Of a stretch of DNA of 64,000 bases, positions 26,594 through 36,072 are shown one piece after another (within the stretch, counting starts at the first letter, position 1; each line of letters starts with the position of its first letter). The position numbers and the translations under genes were made by a program. This DNA comes from Arthrobacter sp. CJ23 (GTDB lineage Bacteria > Actinomycetota > Actinomycetes > Actinomycetales > Micrococcaceae), in NCBI RefSeq assembly GCF_024741795.1, contig NZ_CP102950.1, positions 4,564,025-4,628,024 of the forward strand, given 5' to 3'. The notes under the pieces are model-generated. The model worked only from the letters and a program-made list of their open reading frames with translations. It had not been told where the DNA came from and made no database searches.

Positions 26594-28564
26594 TCAGCCG
26601 GCCGCCGTCAGGAAGCTCTTGAGCAGCGGGCCGCTGGTGGTCGCGCCGAGTCCGCCGTCCTCCACGAACACCGCCACCGCAAGGTCGCCGTGGACAGCGA
26701 CGATCCACGCGTGCGTCTTGGGCGGGGTGTCCTTGCCGAACTCGGCCGTACCCGTCTTGGCCCCCACCGGCGCCCCCGGAACCTCTGCGAGGAACCCGGC
26801 GTGCCCGGAGGTCACCACGGCGCGCATCATGTCCGCGATGGACGCGGCCTCGGCCTTGGTGAGGGGCGTTCCGGACGCCTTCGCGGGCGCGGCGGCGCTT
26901 GCGGAAGCAGACGACGACGGCGCGGTGCCGCCTCCCGCGGTGGCGGCACCGGCGTCGGGGTTCAGCACGAGCTGGGGCGAGACCGGGGCCCCGTTGCCCA
27001 CCGAGGCGGCCATGACGGCCGCCGTCAGCGGGGAGAACAGGACCTTGCCCTGGCCGATCATCGAGGCCGCGTGTTCGGTGCCCTCGGCGGTGCCCGGGAC
27101 GGATCCCAGGAACGCGTCGATGCCGAGCTTGGGTGCCTCGACGGCCACGCCGAGTGCTTCCGCGGCGGCTTCGAGCTGGTCCTGGCCAATGGAGTCGCGG
27201 GCGTTGATGAAGGCCGTGTTGCAGGAGTGCGCAAAGGCGTCGCGCAGGGGCACGGAGCCCAGGGAGCCGGCCGGGTAGCCCTCCGCGTTCTTGAAAGTGC
27301 GCCCGTCCACAGTGACGGTCGCCGGGCAGTCGACCTTCGAATCCGGGGTCTGGCCCTTGCGGAGCATCGCCAGGGAATCCACCATCTTGAAGATCGAGCC
27401 GGGCGCATACTGGCCCAGGACGGCGGTGTTGTAGCCGTTGCTGCCCGGTCCGGACGCAGCGGCAAGCACGGCGCCGGTGGAGGGACGCAGCGCCACGATT
27501 GCGGATGCCGGCCCCACACCGGCCAGCGTGTCCTCGGCCAGCTGCTGGAGCCTGAGGTCCAGCGTGGTCTTGAGGGCGGTGCCCGGGGTGGGCGCAGAGG
27601 AGAAGAAGACCTTCACGCCCGGCGCCGCGGTGCCGTCCGGCTGCTTGTCGACCTTGGCGACCACCTCCACGCCGTCCTTGCCGCGCAGCAGGGCGTCGTA
27701 CTGCTGCTGCAGGCCGCCGGTGCCGGTGGTGTCCCCGGCGCGCAGGGCGCCGTTGGATTTTTCGATCTGCTCGGCGCTGGCCTGGCCCACGCTGCCGAGC
27801 AGTGCCCGCGCGAAGGTGCGGGTGGGCGCCAGCGCCATGGTGTCGGTGATGCTCACGGCGCCCGGGATCGCCTGGATCTTCTCGGCCGAGATCTCGGGCG
27901 TGTAGGCGCGCAGGACGATGCCCTCCACGAAGGCCTCGGGCCCGGAGGCGGCCGTCTGCTTGACGTAGCTGTCAACGTCCAGGCCCAGCAACGCGGCCAG
28001 TGCCTTCGCCGAGGGCTCTGCCTGCTCGGCCGGGATCTTGGTCTTGTCGATGCCCACGCGCAGCACGGGGCGGTCCTGGACGATCGGAGTGTCTCCGGCG
28101 CCCAGGATCTGGCCACGGGAGGCCGCGGTGGTGCGGACCGTGAGCTTTTCGCCGTCCGCGAGCTGCGGCGCGAGAAGTCCCGAGTTCCACTGGACGGCCC
28201 ACTTGTCGCCGGACTTCTTCAGTTCGGCCTGGGAGGTGTATTTCCACTCGGCCGCACCGAAGGTCCAGGTGAAGTCCAGCGGCACGGTGGCTTTGTCGCC
28301 GTCGAGCGTCAGGGCGCCCGGCTGCACGGCCGGTTTGGCGGGTCCGAGGCCGGCGAACGCGGCCCTCAGCTCCTCGTTGGCGGCAGCGGCGTCCTTGCCG
28401 TCCACGGCAAGAGAGCCCACGTCCAGCGCGGCAAGGGAGGATGCGAGCTGCTTCGCCGCATCCTCCGCTCCCGCGCGGCCGTCGCCGCAGGCGGTCAGTG
28501 AACCCGCCATCATCAGAGTTACAAGGCCAAAGACAATATTCCTGGTTTTCCCCACCCGCGCCAT
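26594..28564 (-). CDS. MecA-like penicillin-binding lipoprotein
   Basis: A 656-residue membrane-anchored transpeptidase-type protein. A lipoprotein signal ends at C26 (GSLTAC). An NTF2-like MecA_N domain spans about 30-150 and a dimerisation region about 155-310. The penicillin-binding domain holds SxxK at S390-K393 (GSIFK), SxN at 447-449 (SCN) and KTG at 603-605. A Gly/Ala/Ser-rich insert near 535-565 sits before the KTG box. The start at 28564 follows GGGGGAGGGG. It would cross-link peptidoglycan outside the membrane; whether it confers beta-lactam tolerance is not known. It has no operon partners. Confidence 0.9.
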   Translation of the reverse strand: MARVGKTRNIVFGLVTLMMAGSLTACGDGRAGAEDAAKQLASSLAALDVGSLAVDGKDAAAANEELRAAFAGLGPAKPAVQPGALTLDGDKATVPLDFTWTFGAAEWKYTSQAELKKSGDKWAVQWNSGLLAPQLADGEKLTVRTTAASRGQILGAGDTPIVQDRPVLRVGIDKTKIPAEQAEPSAKALAALLGLDVDSYVKQTAASGPEAFVEGIVLRAYTPEISAEKIQAIPGAVSITDTMALAPTRTFARALLGSVGQASAEQIEKSNGALRAGDTTGTGGLQQQYDALLRGKDGVEVVAKVDKQPDGTAAPGVKVFFSSAPTPGTALKTTLDLRLQQLAEDTLAGVGPASAIVALRPSTGAVLAAASGPGSNGYNTAVLGQYAPGSIFKMVDSLAMLRKGQTPDSKVDCPATVTVDGRTFKNAEGYPAGSLGSVPLRDAFAHSCNTAFINARDSIGQDQLEAAAEALGVAVEAPKLGIDAFLGSVPGTAEGTEHAASMIGQGKVLFSPLTAAVMAASVGNGAPVSPQLVLNPDAGAATAGGGTAPSSSASASAAAPAKASGTPLTKAEAASIADMMRAVVTSGHAGFLAEVPGAPVGAKTGTAEFGKDTPPKTHAWIVAVHGDLAVAVFVEDGGLGATTSGPLLKSFLTAAG

Positions 28565-28625
28565 TATGCCCCCTCCCCCTGACAACGTCAGCGGCAGCCC
28601 TACGGAAGCCCCGCTGCTGCATGCA

Positions 28626-28681
28626 AAAAGCCAGCGACGGCGGCAGCCCGCCTCCCGAGGGGAAAGCGGGCCACCGCCGTC
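28626..28681 (-). terminator. Terminator of the GH31 gene
   Basis: Arms at 28636-28651 and 28666-28681 form a 16-base GC-rich stem with one internal CA/CA mismatch. On the minus strand it is followed by CTGGCTTTTTG, a good T-run, just downstream of the glycosidase stop. Confidence 0.75.
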
Positions 28682-28689
28682 GTACTAAG

Positions 28690-31600
28690 TCACGGCGCGC
28701 AGGTGAACTTGGCGTCCCCCCATACGCCGTGGGCGCCGTTGATGGAGCCGGACGGGTCCACGATCACGTCCACGTACGCCACGCCGCTGAGGTCCACGGT
28801 CACGGACTCGGGGGCGAAGCCGGGCGTGTACGTGCGCGACTGGTACTTGTTCACGCCGTCGGCATCCACCTTGAAGATGATGTTCCCGCCGAAGCCGCTC
28901 TCAAGGCCCACCTGGGCGGTGAAGCTGCTGCACTTGCCGCCCAGGTAGTACGTGATCCTGGAGGCAGCGTGCACGCCCAGGCCCTTGGCGTAGCCGGGCT
29001 GCAGGCCCGTGGCGGGGTCGGTGTAGTTGATGGCCAGCGGCTTGTCCGGGGACGAGGCCGAGTCCTTGTTGGCCACGTTCTTGCCGATCACGCCGTAGCC
29101 GTTGAGGGCCTGGACCCACGGGGTTTCGGAGGCGTAGACCGCGCCGTGCGGCACCTCGGGCAGGGGCTGCGTGGTCACCTTCCAGTCGAAGAACTTCACC
29201 CGCGTGTCGGTGGGCAGGGTCACCGAAGCGAGTTCCTTGGTGGGGTTCAGCCGGACCGTGTTGGCGAAGGCCTGGTACTTGTACTGCGTGTACTCCGGGG
29301 ACGGTCCGTTGGCGTTGTTGCGGCCCTGCTCGGAAACCGCGACGACGGCGCCGTTCAGCACCGAGGGCTGCAGCCAGTTGGGGAAGAAGATGGACTGCTT
29401 CTCCGTGGTGCCGTCCTTATAGCTCAGGGTCAGCGTGGGGCTGGTGCCGTTGCCTACGGCGGCCGAGCCGAGAACGGCCAGATGCGTTCCCTGGCCCGTG
29501 ACGGCGATCGTCTGGGCGGAAAGTGCCACCGCGTTGGGGACATCCGGGCCCACGGCCGGCCAGGTGAAGTCCACCTGCTTGGGCGTTCCGGCGTTGACCG
29601 TCACCGTGCTGCCGGGGCGGACCCCGCCGGCCGGAACGGCCGCCGCGGCGAGCTGCTCAGCGGAGAACGTGGCCCCGCCGCCGTCGAAGTTGCCCAGGGC
29701 CTTGTTGGCCACGGTGGTGACCGAGATGTTGTTGTAGGCGGCAGCCAGCGAGCCGTAGGCCACGTAGATCTGGTTGGCTCCCGCCACGGTCTGCGGCGTT
29801 CCGTCAGCGGCAGCGTACGACGCCGAGAACCGCACGGTCTGTGCGCCCGCCTTTGAGGCGGCGCCGGGGGAGACCACGAAAGTGGCCGTGATGGACTGGC
29901 CGCCTCCGACGCTTGCCGCCGAGTCGCCGGTGGCGCTCTTGACGGTCCAGCCCTCCGGCAGTGCCGGGGTCAGCCGGACGTTGTTCTTGGCCTGCTTGCC
30001 GGTGTTGACGAATTCAGCGGTGACCGTGGCTTCCTGGTCCTGGAAGACCTGCTGCCCCGTGGTGACGCGGAGTTCGGCGGCGGTGCCTTCCTGGCTCCGG
30101 CCGCCCAGCGGGCCGGCCTGCTTGAGCAGCACAGTGGCCGTCTTGTCGGAGGCAATGGGGCCGGTCTTGACGTGGACGGTGCCGTTGTTGGCTCCGTCGA
30201 AGTACCAGCCGGTGGTGGCGGCCTCGAAGGCTGCCTTGTCGGCGAGCTTGGCCAGGAGGTTGCCGCCGACCTGAACGTCCCGAGGGGCCTCGCCGGCGTG
30301 GACCGTGAGCTGGTAGGGTCGGGCCGCAGCCTTGCCGGCATAGTCGCCGTCGCGGGTGTTGATCTTCACCGACACGGTGCCCGGACCGTAATCCGGGGCC
30401 TCAACCTCGAACAGCTGGCGGGAGGCCTTGCCGTCCTTGTATTCGCGGCTGACCTTGTCATCCTCGTAGAGCATGAAGGTGTTCTTGCCCTTGGCGTAGA
30501 TGTCGAGGGTGATGGGGGAGTCCTCGGCCACCAGGGACGCGTTGCGGGCCACGATGCCCTGCGGCACCACGGCACCGGCGCGGACGAAGACGGGCAGCTT
30601 GTCCAGCGGGGCGTTGTAGCCGTTGAGGATCTGGCCGCCCTGGTAGAGCTTGCCCGTCCAGTAGTCCACCCACTGCTGCCCGGCCGGCAGGAAGATGCCG
30701 TTGCGGACGTCGGTCTGGGTAAAGACCGGGGCCACCAGGAAGTCGGAGCCCAACATGAACTGGTTGTTGGCCTCGGCGCCGTAGGACCACTGCTGCTCCG
30801 GGAACTCGAGGGCCATGGAGCGCATCATCGAGACGCCGGTGGCCGAGGATTCCTGAGCCAGCGTGTAGATGAAGGGCATGAGCTGCTGGCGCAGCTGCAG
30901 GTACTGGCGGTTGATCGCGGTGGCTTCATCGCCATAGAGCCACGGGCGCTTGTCCTTGGCGGCCCAGCCGGACATGGAGTAGAGAGCCGGGGCGAAGGCC
31001 TTCCACTGGAGGTCGCGGACATAGGACTCGGCGGAACCGCCGAAGATGCCGTCCACGTCGCCGGTGCTGAAGGCGAAGCCGGAGTTGCCGGCTCCGGTCA
31101 GCGCGGAGACCTGCCAGCGGACGGCGTCGAGGTTGCCCGAGTGGTCGCCGGTCCACTGCATGCCGCAGCGCTGGGCGCCCGCCCAGCCTTCCACCATGAG
31201 GGAGGTGCCACGGGAGGTGGAGTACTGCTCGATCCCGTCGTGGGCTGCCTGGCAGCCGGTGAGGGCCTGGCGGTAGCCCTGGCCCACCCAGGCGACGTCC
31301 AGTTTGCGCATGCGGACGCCGGCCTCGCCCACCTCGTATTCCTGGTTGGTCAGCGAGCGCTGGGTCCAGAGGCCCACCTTGAGGTCGGTCTCTTCCTCGA
31401 TGCTGTCCACGGTTTCGGGGAGCTGCTGGTATTCGCAGCCGTAGCCGTCGTTGACGAGCATCCAGCCGGCGGGCATGTCGTTCTCGACGAACTTCCGGGC
31501 CGTCTTGATGGCGTCCGGCGTGCGCTGCTTGGCGCCGTCGGGGTCCCCGAAGCCGGAGGAGGAGTAGCCGGGGTTGGAGCGGTTGTAGCAGTCGGCGTCG

Positions 31601-32538
31601 CCGTATTCCAGGGCGTAGACCGGCGGCATCAGCGGCTTGCCGGTGAGCGTGGTGTAGGAGTTCAGGGATTGCTTGTAGTCGCCCACGAAGTAGTAGGCGT
31701 CGAAGCGCCTTTCCTCGTGGGTGGAGGTGGGCTGGTTCCCGAAATCGTAGGAGCCGCGGGCGAAGGTATCGCGCAGGACGCCGTAGCCCTTGTTGGACAT
31801 GTAGTACGGCACGGCGTTGGGGTAGCCGTCATCGTCCCAGTCGAAGTTCCGGGCGATGTTGATCAGGGCGCCGGTGTGGACGGAGCGGCCGTTCTGCATT
31901 CCGCCGCCGATGAACTGTTCGCCGTCCTGGGGTGCCAGGTGCTGGGTGGCCGACTTGGCGCCGAAGGTGATGGGGGCGGATTCGGCGAAGACCAGGGAGC
32001 CGTCGGCGCGGAGCAGCTTGAGCTGGGTGGTGGCCTTGTTGACGTGCAGGCTGACTTTGGCCGTGGACAGGACGATCCAGTCGCCGTCAGTGACCGCGGG
32101 GGTGGTGCCGGGGAACTTGTCCTTGCCCACCACGATGTTGGCCGTCCGGGCGGGGTCGCCCTGGTCGGTGTTGGCGGGGTCCGTGAACGTTCCGGTGGGG
32201 TCGGCTTCGAGGCGGAAGTTGCCGTCATCGAGGAACGTGACGCGGATGGCGCCGGCTTCCGTGGCGAGGTCGACGACGTTGCCTGCCTGGGTAAAGCCGG
32301 TGATGGCGCCGAGGGGTACTCCGGCGGAGTCCACCGGTACTTCCGGGGTAACGGTCTTGATGGCTGCCGGGTCGCCGGGGGCGGCATTGGCGGCGGCGGG
32401 GAAGGTCAGGGCGGGAACGGCTGCGGCCAGCAGGAGGGAGGCGAGGCCGAGGGCCGCGGCCTTTCTGCCAAGACAGCTGAGGGTACCCGTGGTGCCCGTC
32501 CGGACGGCGCCGGACAAGCCCTGTGAGGGTGCGGACAT
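28690..32538 (-). CDS. Secreted multidomain GH31 glycoside hydrolase
   Basis: A 1282-residue exported enzyme. A signal peptide (about 25-53, ending ANAA) is followed by an N-terminal beta domain with GGGMQNGRS and a GH31 TIM barrel (about 300-690). Candidate nucleophile is D414 (KLDVAWVG) and acid/base D465 (WTGDHSGN). After the C-terminal barrel-associated beta domains comes a NEW3-like beta-sandwich (about 865-925), and a NPCBM carbohydrate-binding domain fills the last 150 residues. GH31 enzymes act on alpha-glucosides, alpha-xylosides or alpha-galactosides; the barrel resembles the less studied alpha-galactosidase-like branch more than classic alpha-glucosidases (inferred). It is monocistronic with its own terminator. 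Confidence 0.85.
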   Translation of the reverse strand: MSAPSQGLSGAVRTGTTGTLSCLGRKAAALGLASLLLAAAVPALTFPAAANAAPGDPAAIKTVTPEVPVDSAGVPLGAITGFTQAGNVVDLATEAGAIRVTFLDDGNFRLEADPTGTFTDPANTDQGDPARTANIVVGKDKFPGTTPAVTDGDWIVLSTAKVSLHVNKATTQLKLLRADGSLVFAESAPITFGAKSATQHLAPQDGEQFIGGGMQNGRSVHTGALINIARNFDWDDDGYPNAVPYYMSNKGYGVLRDTFARGSYDFGNQPTSTHEERRFDAYYFVGDYKQSLNSYTTLTGKPLMPPVYALEYGDADCYNRSNPGYSSSGFGDPDGAKQRTPDAIKTARKFVENDMPAGWMLVNDGYGCEYQQLPETVDSIEEETDLKVGLWTQRSLTNQEYEVGEAGVRMRKLDVAWVGQGYRQALTGCQAAHDGIEQYSTSRGTSLMVEGWAGAQRCGMQWTGDHSGNLDAVRWQVSALTGAGNSGFAFSTGDVDGIFGGSAESYVRDLQWKAFAPALYSMSGWAAKDKRPWLYGDEATAINRQYLQLRQQLMPFIYTLAQESSATGVSMMRSMALEFPEQQWSYGAEANNQFMLGSDFLVAPVFTQTDVRNGIFLPAGQQWVDYWTGKLYQGGQILNGYNAPLDKLPVFVRAGAVVPQGIVARNASLVAEDSPITLDIYAKGKNTFMLYEDDKVSREYKDGKASRQLFEVEAPDYGPGTVSVKINTRDGDYAGKAAARPYQLTVHAGEAPRDVQVGGNLLAKLADKAAFEAATTGWYFDGANNGTVHVKTGPIASDKTATVLLKQAGPLGGRSQEGTAAELRVTTGQQVFQDQEATVTAEFVNTGKQAKNNVRLTPALPEGWTVKSATGDSAASVGGGQSITATFVVSPGAASKAGAQTVRFSASYAAADGTPQTVAGANQIYVAYGSLAAAYNNISVTTVANKALGNFDGGGATFSAEQLAAAAVPAGGVRPGSTVTVNAGTPKQVDFTWPAVGPDVPNAVALSAQTIAVTGQGTHLAVLGSAAVGNGTSPTLTLSYKDGTTEKQSIFFPNWLQPSVLNGAVVAVSEQGRNNANGPSPEYTQYKYQAFANTVRLNPTKELASVTLPTDTRVKFFDWKVTTQPLPEVPHGAVYASETPWVQALNGYGVIGKNVANKDSASSPDKPLAINYTDPATGLQPGYAKGLGVHAASRITYYLGGKCSSFTAQVGLESGFGGNIIFKVDADGVNKYQSRTYTPGFAPESVTVDLSGVAYVDVIVDPSGSINGAHGVWGDAKFTCAP

Positions 32539-32660
32539 GGGGACTCACTTTCGAGAGGTGACTTTTTGTGATCTAACTCATAGTGAAATGTGCACTAATC
32601 GTCACTCCGAAAAGGCAAAAGGTCAACCGTTTCACCAAAATTGCCCGCCCAACTAGCTCG

Positions 32661-32700
32661 CAATAGTGGTTGTTCTGGACGCTCAGAACAACCACTATTG
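32661..32700. terminator. Perfect 16-base hairpin after the response regulator gene
   Basis: CAATAGTGGTTGTTCT and its exact complement flank an eight-base loop, 28 bases after the response-regulator stop and 120 bases before the GH31 start. No T-run follows. It may end the two-component transcript, as U-less hairpins are used in Actinobacteria, or act as an operator for the GH31 gene. Confidence 0.45.
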
Positions 32701-32728
32701 CCAGTCAGCTGGGTTCGCGGGGCGCGCG

Positions 32729-33385
32729 TCAGCGGGTGCGGATGATCCGCCGCTGGGTGGCCACGGCGATGGCCGCCGTGCGGTTGTCCACGCCGAGCTT
32801 GGCGTAGATGTGGACCAGGTGAGTCTTGACCGTGGCCTCGGAAATGAAGAGCTGGCGCGCGATGGCCCGGTTGCTCATGCCCGTGGCCAGGAGCTCCACC
32901 AGTTGGACTTCACGGGTGCTCAGCGCGGGCTCCGGATTGCGGATCCGGCCCATCAGCCGGGCCGCCACCACGGGCGCAAGGGCGGTCTGGCCTGCGGCGG
33001 CGGAGAGCACAGCCTGGCGGATCTGCTCCGGCGGCGCGTCCTTGAGCATGTAGCCGCTGGCCCCGGCCTCGACGGCGGCCAGGATGTCGGCGTCGGTGTC
33101 GTACGTGGTGAGGATCAGCACGGGCGGCGGGGGAGATCCGGCGTCGCCGGCTTTGATCTTGCCTGTGGCGGTGACGCCGTCCATCCCGGCGCCCATCTGC
33201 AGGTCCATCAGGACCACATCCACGGGCTCGCCCAGGGTGTGGAGCTTGGCCAGCTCGGCGAGGGCGGCGCCGCCGTCGGCGGCTTCGGCCACCACGGTGA
33301 TGCCTTCGAAATCGGCCAGCATGGCGCGGAGTCCGGCACGGACCACGGGGTGGTCGTCCACCAGCAGGACACGGATGTCGTTCAC
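32729..33385 (-). CDS. NarL/LuxR-family response regulator
   Basis: A 218-residue two-component regulator. The receiver domain has acidic DD in LLVDDHP, phospho-acceptor Asp in VVLMDLQM and lysine in YMLKDAPP. The C-terminal LuxR helix-turn-helix is LSTREVQLVELLATG then RAIARQLFISEATVKTHL. The GTG start at 33385 follows GAGGAG by eight bases, and its first four bases overlap the kinase stop (GTGA). It is the partner of the upstream kinase and probably controls the divergent ABC exporter genes and itself. Confidence 0.9.
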   Translation of the reverse strand: MNDIRVLLVDDHPVVRAGLRAMLADFEGITVVAEAADGGAALAELAKLHTLGEPVDVVLMDLQMGAGMDGVTATGKIKAGDAGSPPPPVLILTTYDTDADILAAVEAGASGYMLKDAPPEQIRQAVLSAAAGQTALAPVVAARLMGRIRNPEPALSTREVQLVELLATGMSNRAIARQLFISEATVKTHLVHIYAKLGVDNRTAAIAVATQRRIIRTR

Positions 33386-34737
33386 GGTGCGGGCTCCTCG
33401 GTGACGTCGCTTGCGACGGTGCTTTCGGCCTGCTCCAGGGGCAGCCGGATGGCCACCACGGTCCCTTCGCCGGGCGCGGATTCGATGTCCAGGCTGCCGT
33501 CCAGCGCCGCCACCCGCTCGCGCAGGCTCTTGAGCCCGATGCCGGTTCCATCGCCCCGGGCGGCAGGCCCCGGCCCGTCGCCCAAGGCAGAGCCGCCCAG
33601 CGCTGCGGCGTCGAAGCCGGTACCGTCGTCGAACACATCCATGGTGACCTCCGCGTCCAGGAAGGACAGGGTCACCACGGCGGTGCGCGCGTGGGCGTGC
33701 GCCCACACGTTTGCGAGCGAGGACTGCGCCGCACGGAGCAGGGTGGCCTCATACGGTTTGGGGAGCTCCACGGGGGTGCCGTCGAGCTCGAAGCGGCAGC
33801 GCAGCGCGGTTCCCCGGGCCGCTGCCTCGGTTTCGGTCTTCCCGCAGAGCCGGCGCAGGGTCTCCACGAGCGTGGATTCCTCCAAGGCCGGGGAGCTGAG
33901 TCCGCGAACGAAGTTCCGGGCCTCGGCCAGGTTGGCGGAGGCGGTGTCCTGAACGATCCGCAGCCGTTCCCGTACGGTGCCGGAGTCGCCGGCGTCGAGG
34001 GCCTTCTCGGCGGACCGTCCCATCAGGACGATGCTGGAGAAACCCTGGGCGAGGGTGTCGTGGATTTCCCGGGCGAGCCGTTCGCGCTCGGCCAGCACAC
34101 CGGCGTCGTGCTGGGTCCGGGCCAGTTCGGCGCGCGTCCGCCGCAGTTCCTCGGCGGCCAGGCGCTGGCTTTCGGCCTCCACGTACAGGGCACGGTAAGC
34201 CAGGCCCGTGACCACGGCGAAGGCGGCCCCGAACACGGGGCCCAGGACCATGGGGAGCTGCATCCCGCCGTCGGCGGCCCCGCGGCTGTGGAACCAGAGA
34301 GCCCCCACCAGCAGGGCCGTGCTCCCCGCGATAGCCGGCAGCGCCCAGCGCCGGGGGAGCAGATGCAGCTGCAGGAAGAAGAGCGGGAAGGCGAGCCAGG
34401 CGAAGTCGGAGCTGACCAACAGGAGCAGCAGCCAAAGCAGGGTCACGGCGCCAAGCCACCAACGGGCAAAGGGCTCCGGATTGAAGCGGGACGGATCCAC
34501 GGAGCGGCGTTTTTCGAGGATGGTCCCGGCCAGGTACACGGCCGCGAGGAGCGCGGACAGCAGCAGGCCCACGCCGACGGCGAAGGCGGACGTCCCCTCG
34601 CTGTAAGCCGCGCCGGAGACGGCAACGCGGACCACGGCCACCAGCAGCAGCACGGCGAAACCGACATGCAGGCTCACCCGGAGCACGCGCAGGATCAGGG
34701 CGGCCCCGCTGACCGTTTCCCGCGCGTTCCTCTGCAT
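33382..34737 (-). CDS. Sensor histidine kinase (HisKA_3 type)
   Basis: A 451-residue membrane sensor with about six hydrophobic segments in the first 185 residues and a coiled stretch rich in Glu/Arg. The phospho-acceptor region is REIHDTLAQGFSSIV. The HATPase domain shows NVWAHAHA (N box), DVFDDGTGFD and GIGLKSLRERV. The protein has almost no extracytoplasmic loops, so it likely senses the membrane itself, as in DesK-type or cell-envelope kinases. The start at 34737 is chosen where homology begins; the ribosome binding site is poorly spaced. Co-transcribed with the response regulator and divergent from an ABC exporter. Confidence 0.87.
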   Translation of the reverse strand: MQRNARETVSGAALILRVLRVSLHVGFAVLLLVAVVRVAVSGAAYSEGTSAFAVGVGLLLSALLAAVYLAGTILEKRRSVDPSRFNPEPFARWWLGAVTLLWLLLLLVSSDFAWLAFPLFFLQLHLLPRRWALPAIAGSTALLVGALWFHSRGAADGGMQLPMVLGPVFGAAFAVVTGLAYRALYVEAESQRLAAEELRRTRAELARTQHDAGVLAERERLAREIHDTLAQGFSSIVLMGRSAEKALDAGDSGTVRERLRIVQDTASANLAEARNFVRGLSSPALEESTLVETLRRLCGKTETEAAARGTALRCRFELDGTPVELPKPYEATLLRAAQSSLANVWAHAHARTAVVTLSFLDAEVTMDVFDDGTGFDAAALGGSALGDGPGPAARGDGTGIGLKSLRERVAALDGSLDIESAPGEGTVVAIRLPLEQAESTVASDVTEEPAP

Positions 34738-34799
34738 GCCTCCCAGCGTAGCCCCGGCCTCCGACGGAACAGCCCCGAATCCGCGCCGGAGCAGGCCAA

Positions 34800-34830
34800 T
34801 CAACCGAACGGTTGATCCCCGGGTCAACCG
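34800..34830. promoter_or_regulatory. TCAACCG repeats in the kinase/ABC divergent promoter
   Basis: TCAACCG-AA-CGGTTGA (34800-34815) is a perfect inverted repeat, followed by a third copy, TCAACCG at 34824-34830. Placed between the divergent two-component and ABC operons, it is a good candidate for the response-regulator binding site. Confidence 0.45.
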
Positions 34831-34939
34831 CACGGCCCCGGCCAAGCAACCGTGCTCCCGATGCCGGAGCCGCCCAACGCCGGGAGAGTGGAAACAGGGC
34901 CGGAAACCGGCCGCCATGGGGCACAAACGAAGGATTCCA

Positions 34940-36022
34940 ATGCTTCTCGCCGTCCGCGACATCCGCTTTGCCAAGGGCCGCTTCGCCCTCATGGGCAGCG
35001 TGGTCGCCCTCATCACCCTCCTGCTGGTCATGCTGTCCGGCCTGACCGCCGGCCTGGGCAACCAGTCGACGTCGGCCATCGCCGCGCTGCCCACGGACCA
35101 GATCGTCTTTGGCGCCCCCGCAGGCGGCGAAGCGAAAGCCTCCTACACCGAATCCGAGGTCTCCCCGGCCCAGCTGGACGCCTGGCGCCGGCAGCCGGGA
35201 GTTGCCTCGGCCACGGCGCTGGGGATCAGCCAGACCCGCTTCCAGTCCCTCGGCGACGGCGGCGCCACAGGCACGGCCAACGTCGCGGTCTTCGGGGCCG
35301 ACGACGGAACCGCACCGTCGCCCGTCGCGGACGGGGCCGTCGTCGTCGGTCAGTCCCTGGCGAAGGAACTGGGGCTGGCGCAGGGCAGTCGGGTGGCCGT
35401 TGCCGGCACCGAACTGGCAGTCTCGGCCGTCGTCCCGGACCAGTGGTATTCCCACACGGGCGTGGTGTGGACAACGCTCGATACCTGGCGGAAGCTCGCC
35501 CACACCGCTCCCGGCGAGGCGACAGTCCTGGCCGTGACGTTCGACGCCGGAGCCTCCGTGGACGTCGACGCCGCCAATGCGGCGGCCGGCACGGTCAGCG
35601 CCTCGCCCGCCGGTTCGTTCCAGGCCCTCGGCTCGTACAAGAGCGAGAACGGCTCACTCATGCTGATGCAGGCATTTCTCTACGGCATCTCCGCGCTGGT
35701 GATCGTGGCGTTCCTGACCGTTTGGACCGTCCAGCGCACCCGCGACATCGCAGTCCTCAAAGCCATGGGCGCCTCATCCGGCTACGTGCTGCGCGATGCC
35801 CTGGTCCAGGCCGGAATCGTGCTGCTCGCCGGGGCCGCCGTGGGCGGCACGGCGGGTGTGGTGGGCGGATTCTTCGCCGCCCAGGCCGCGCCGTTCCTGG
35901 TCACGCCGCTCACCACGCTCCTGCCGATCGCCGGGATTGTGCTCCTGGGCCTGGCCGGTGCCGTACTGGCGGTCCGAGGCGTCACCAAGGTCGATCCGCT
36001 GCTCGCCCTCGGCGGCAACTGA
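34940..36022 (+). CDS. ABC transporter permease (FtsX/MacB-like)
   Basis: A 360-residue permease. One N-terminal membrane segment (about 18-40) is followed by a 210-residue extracytoplasmic domain and three C-terminal membrane segments, with FtsX-domain motifs such as QRTRDIAVLKAMGAS. This topology is that of DevC/MacB-type mechanotransmitters, which export lipids, peptides or antibiotics or sense them. The start at 34940 follows AAGGA by five bases. It is paired with the ATPase 50 bases downstream and lies next to a two-component system, as in envelope-stress or antimicrobial-resistance modules. Confidence 0.86.
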   Translation: MLLAVRDIRFAKGRFALMGSVVALITLLLVMLSGLTAGLGNQSTSAIAALPTDQIVFGAPAGGEAKASYTESEVSPAQLDAWRRQPGVASATALGISQTRFQSLGDGGATGTANVAVFGADDGTAPSPVADGAVVVGQSLAKELGLAQGSRVAVAGTELAVSAVVPDQWYSHTGVVWTTLDTWRKLAHTAPGEATVLAVTFDAGASVDVDAANAAAGTVSASPAGSFQALGSYKSENGSLMLMQAFLYGISALVIVAFLTVWTVQRTRDIAVLKAMGASSGYVLRDALVQAGIVLLAGAAVGGTAGVVGGFFAAQAAPFLVTPLTTLLPIAGIVLLGLAGAVLAVRGVTKVDPLLALGGN

Positions 36023-36072
36023 CCGGTCGCCAACCTCCGCCCCACCAAAACATTCCTCGAAAGGCATATACC

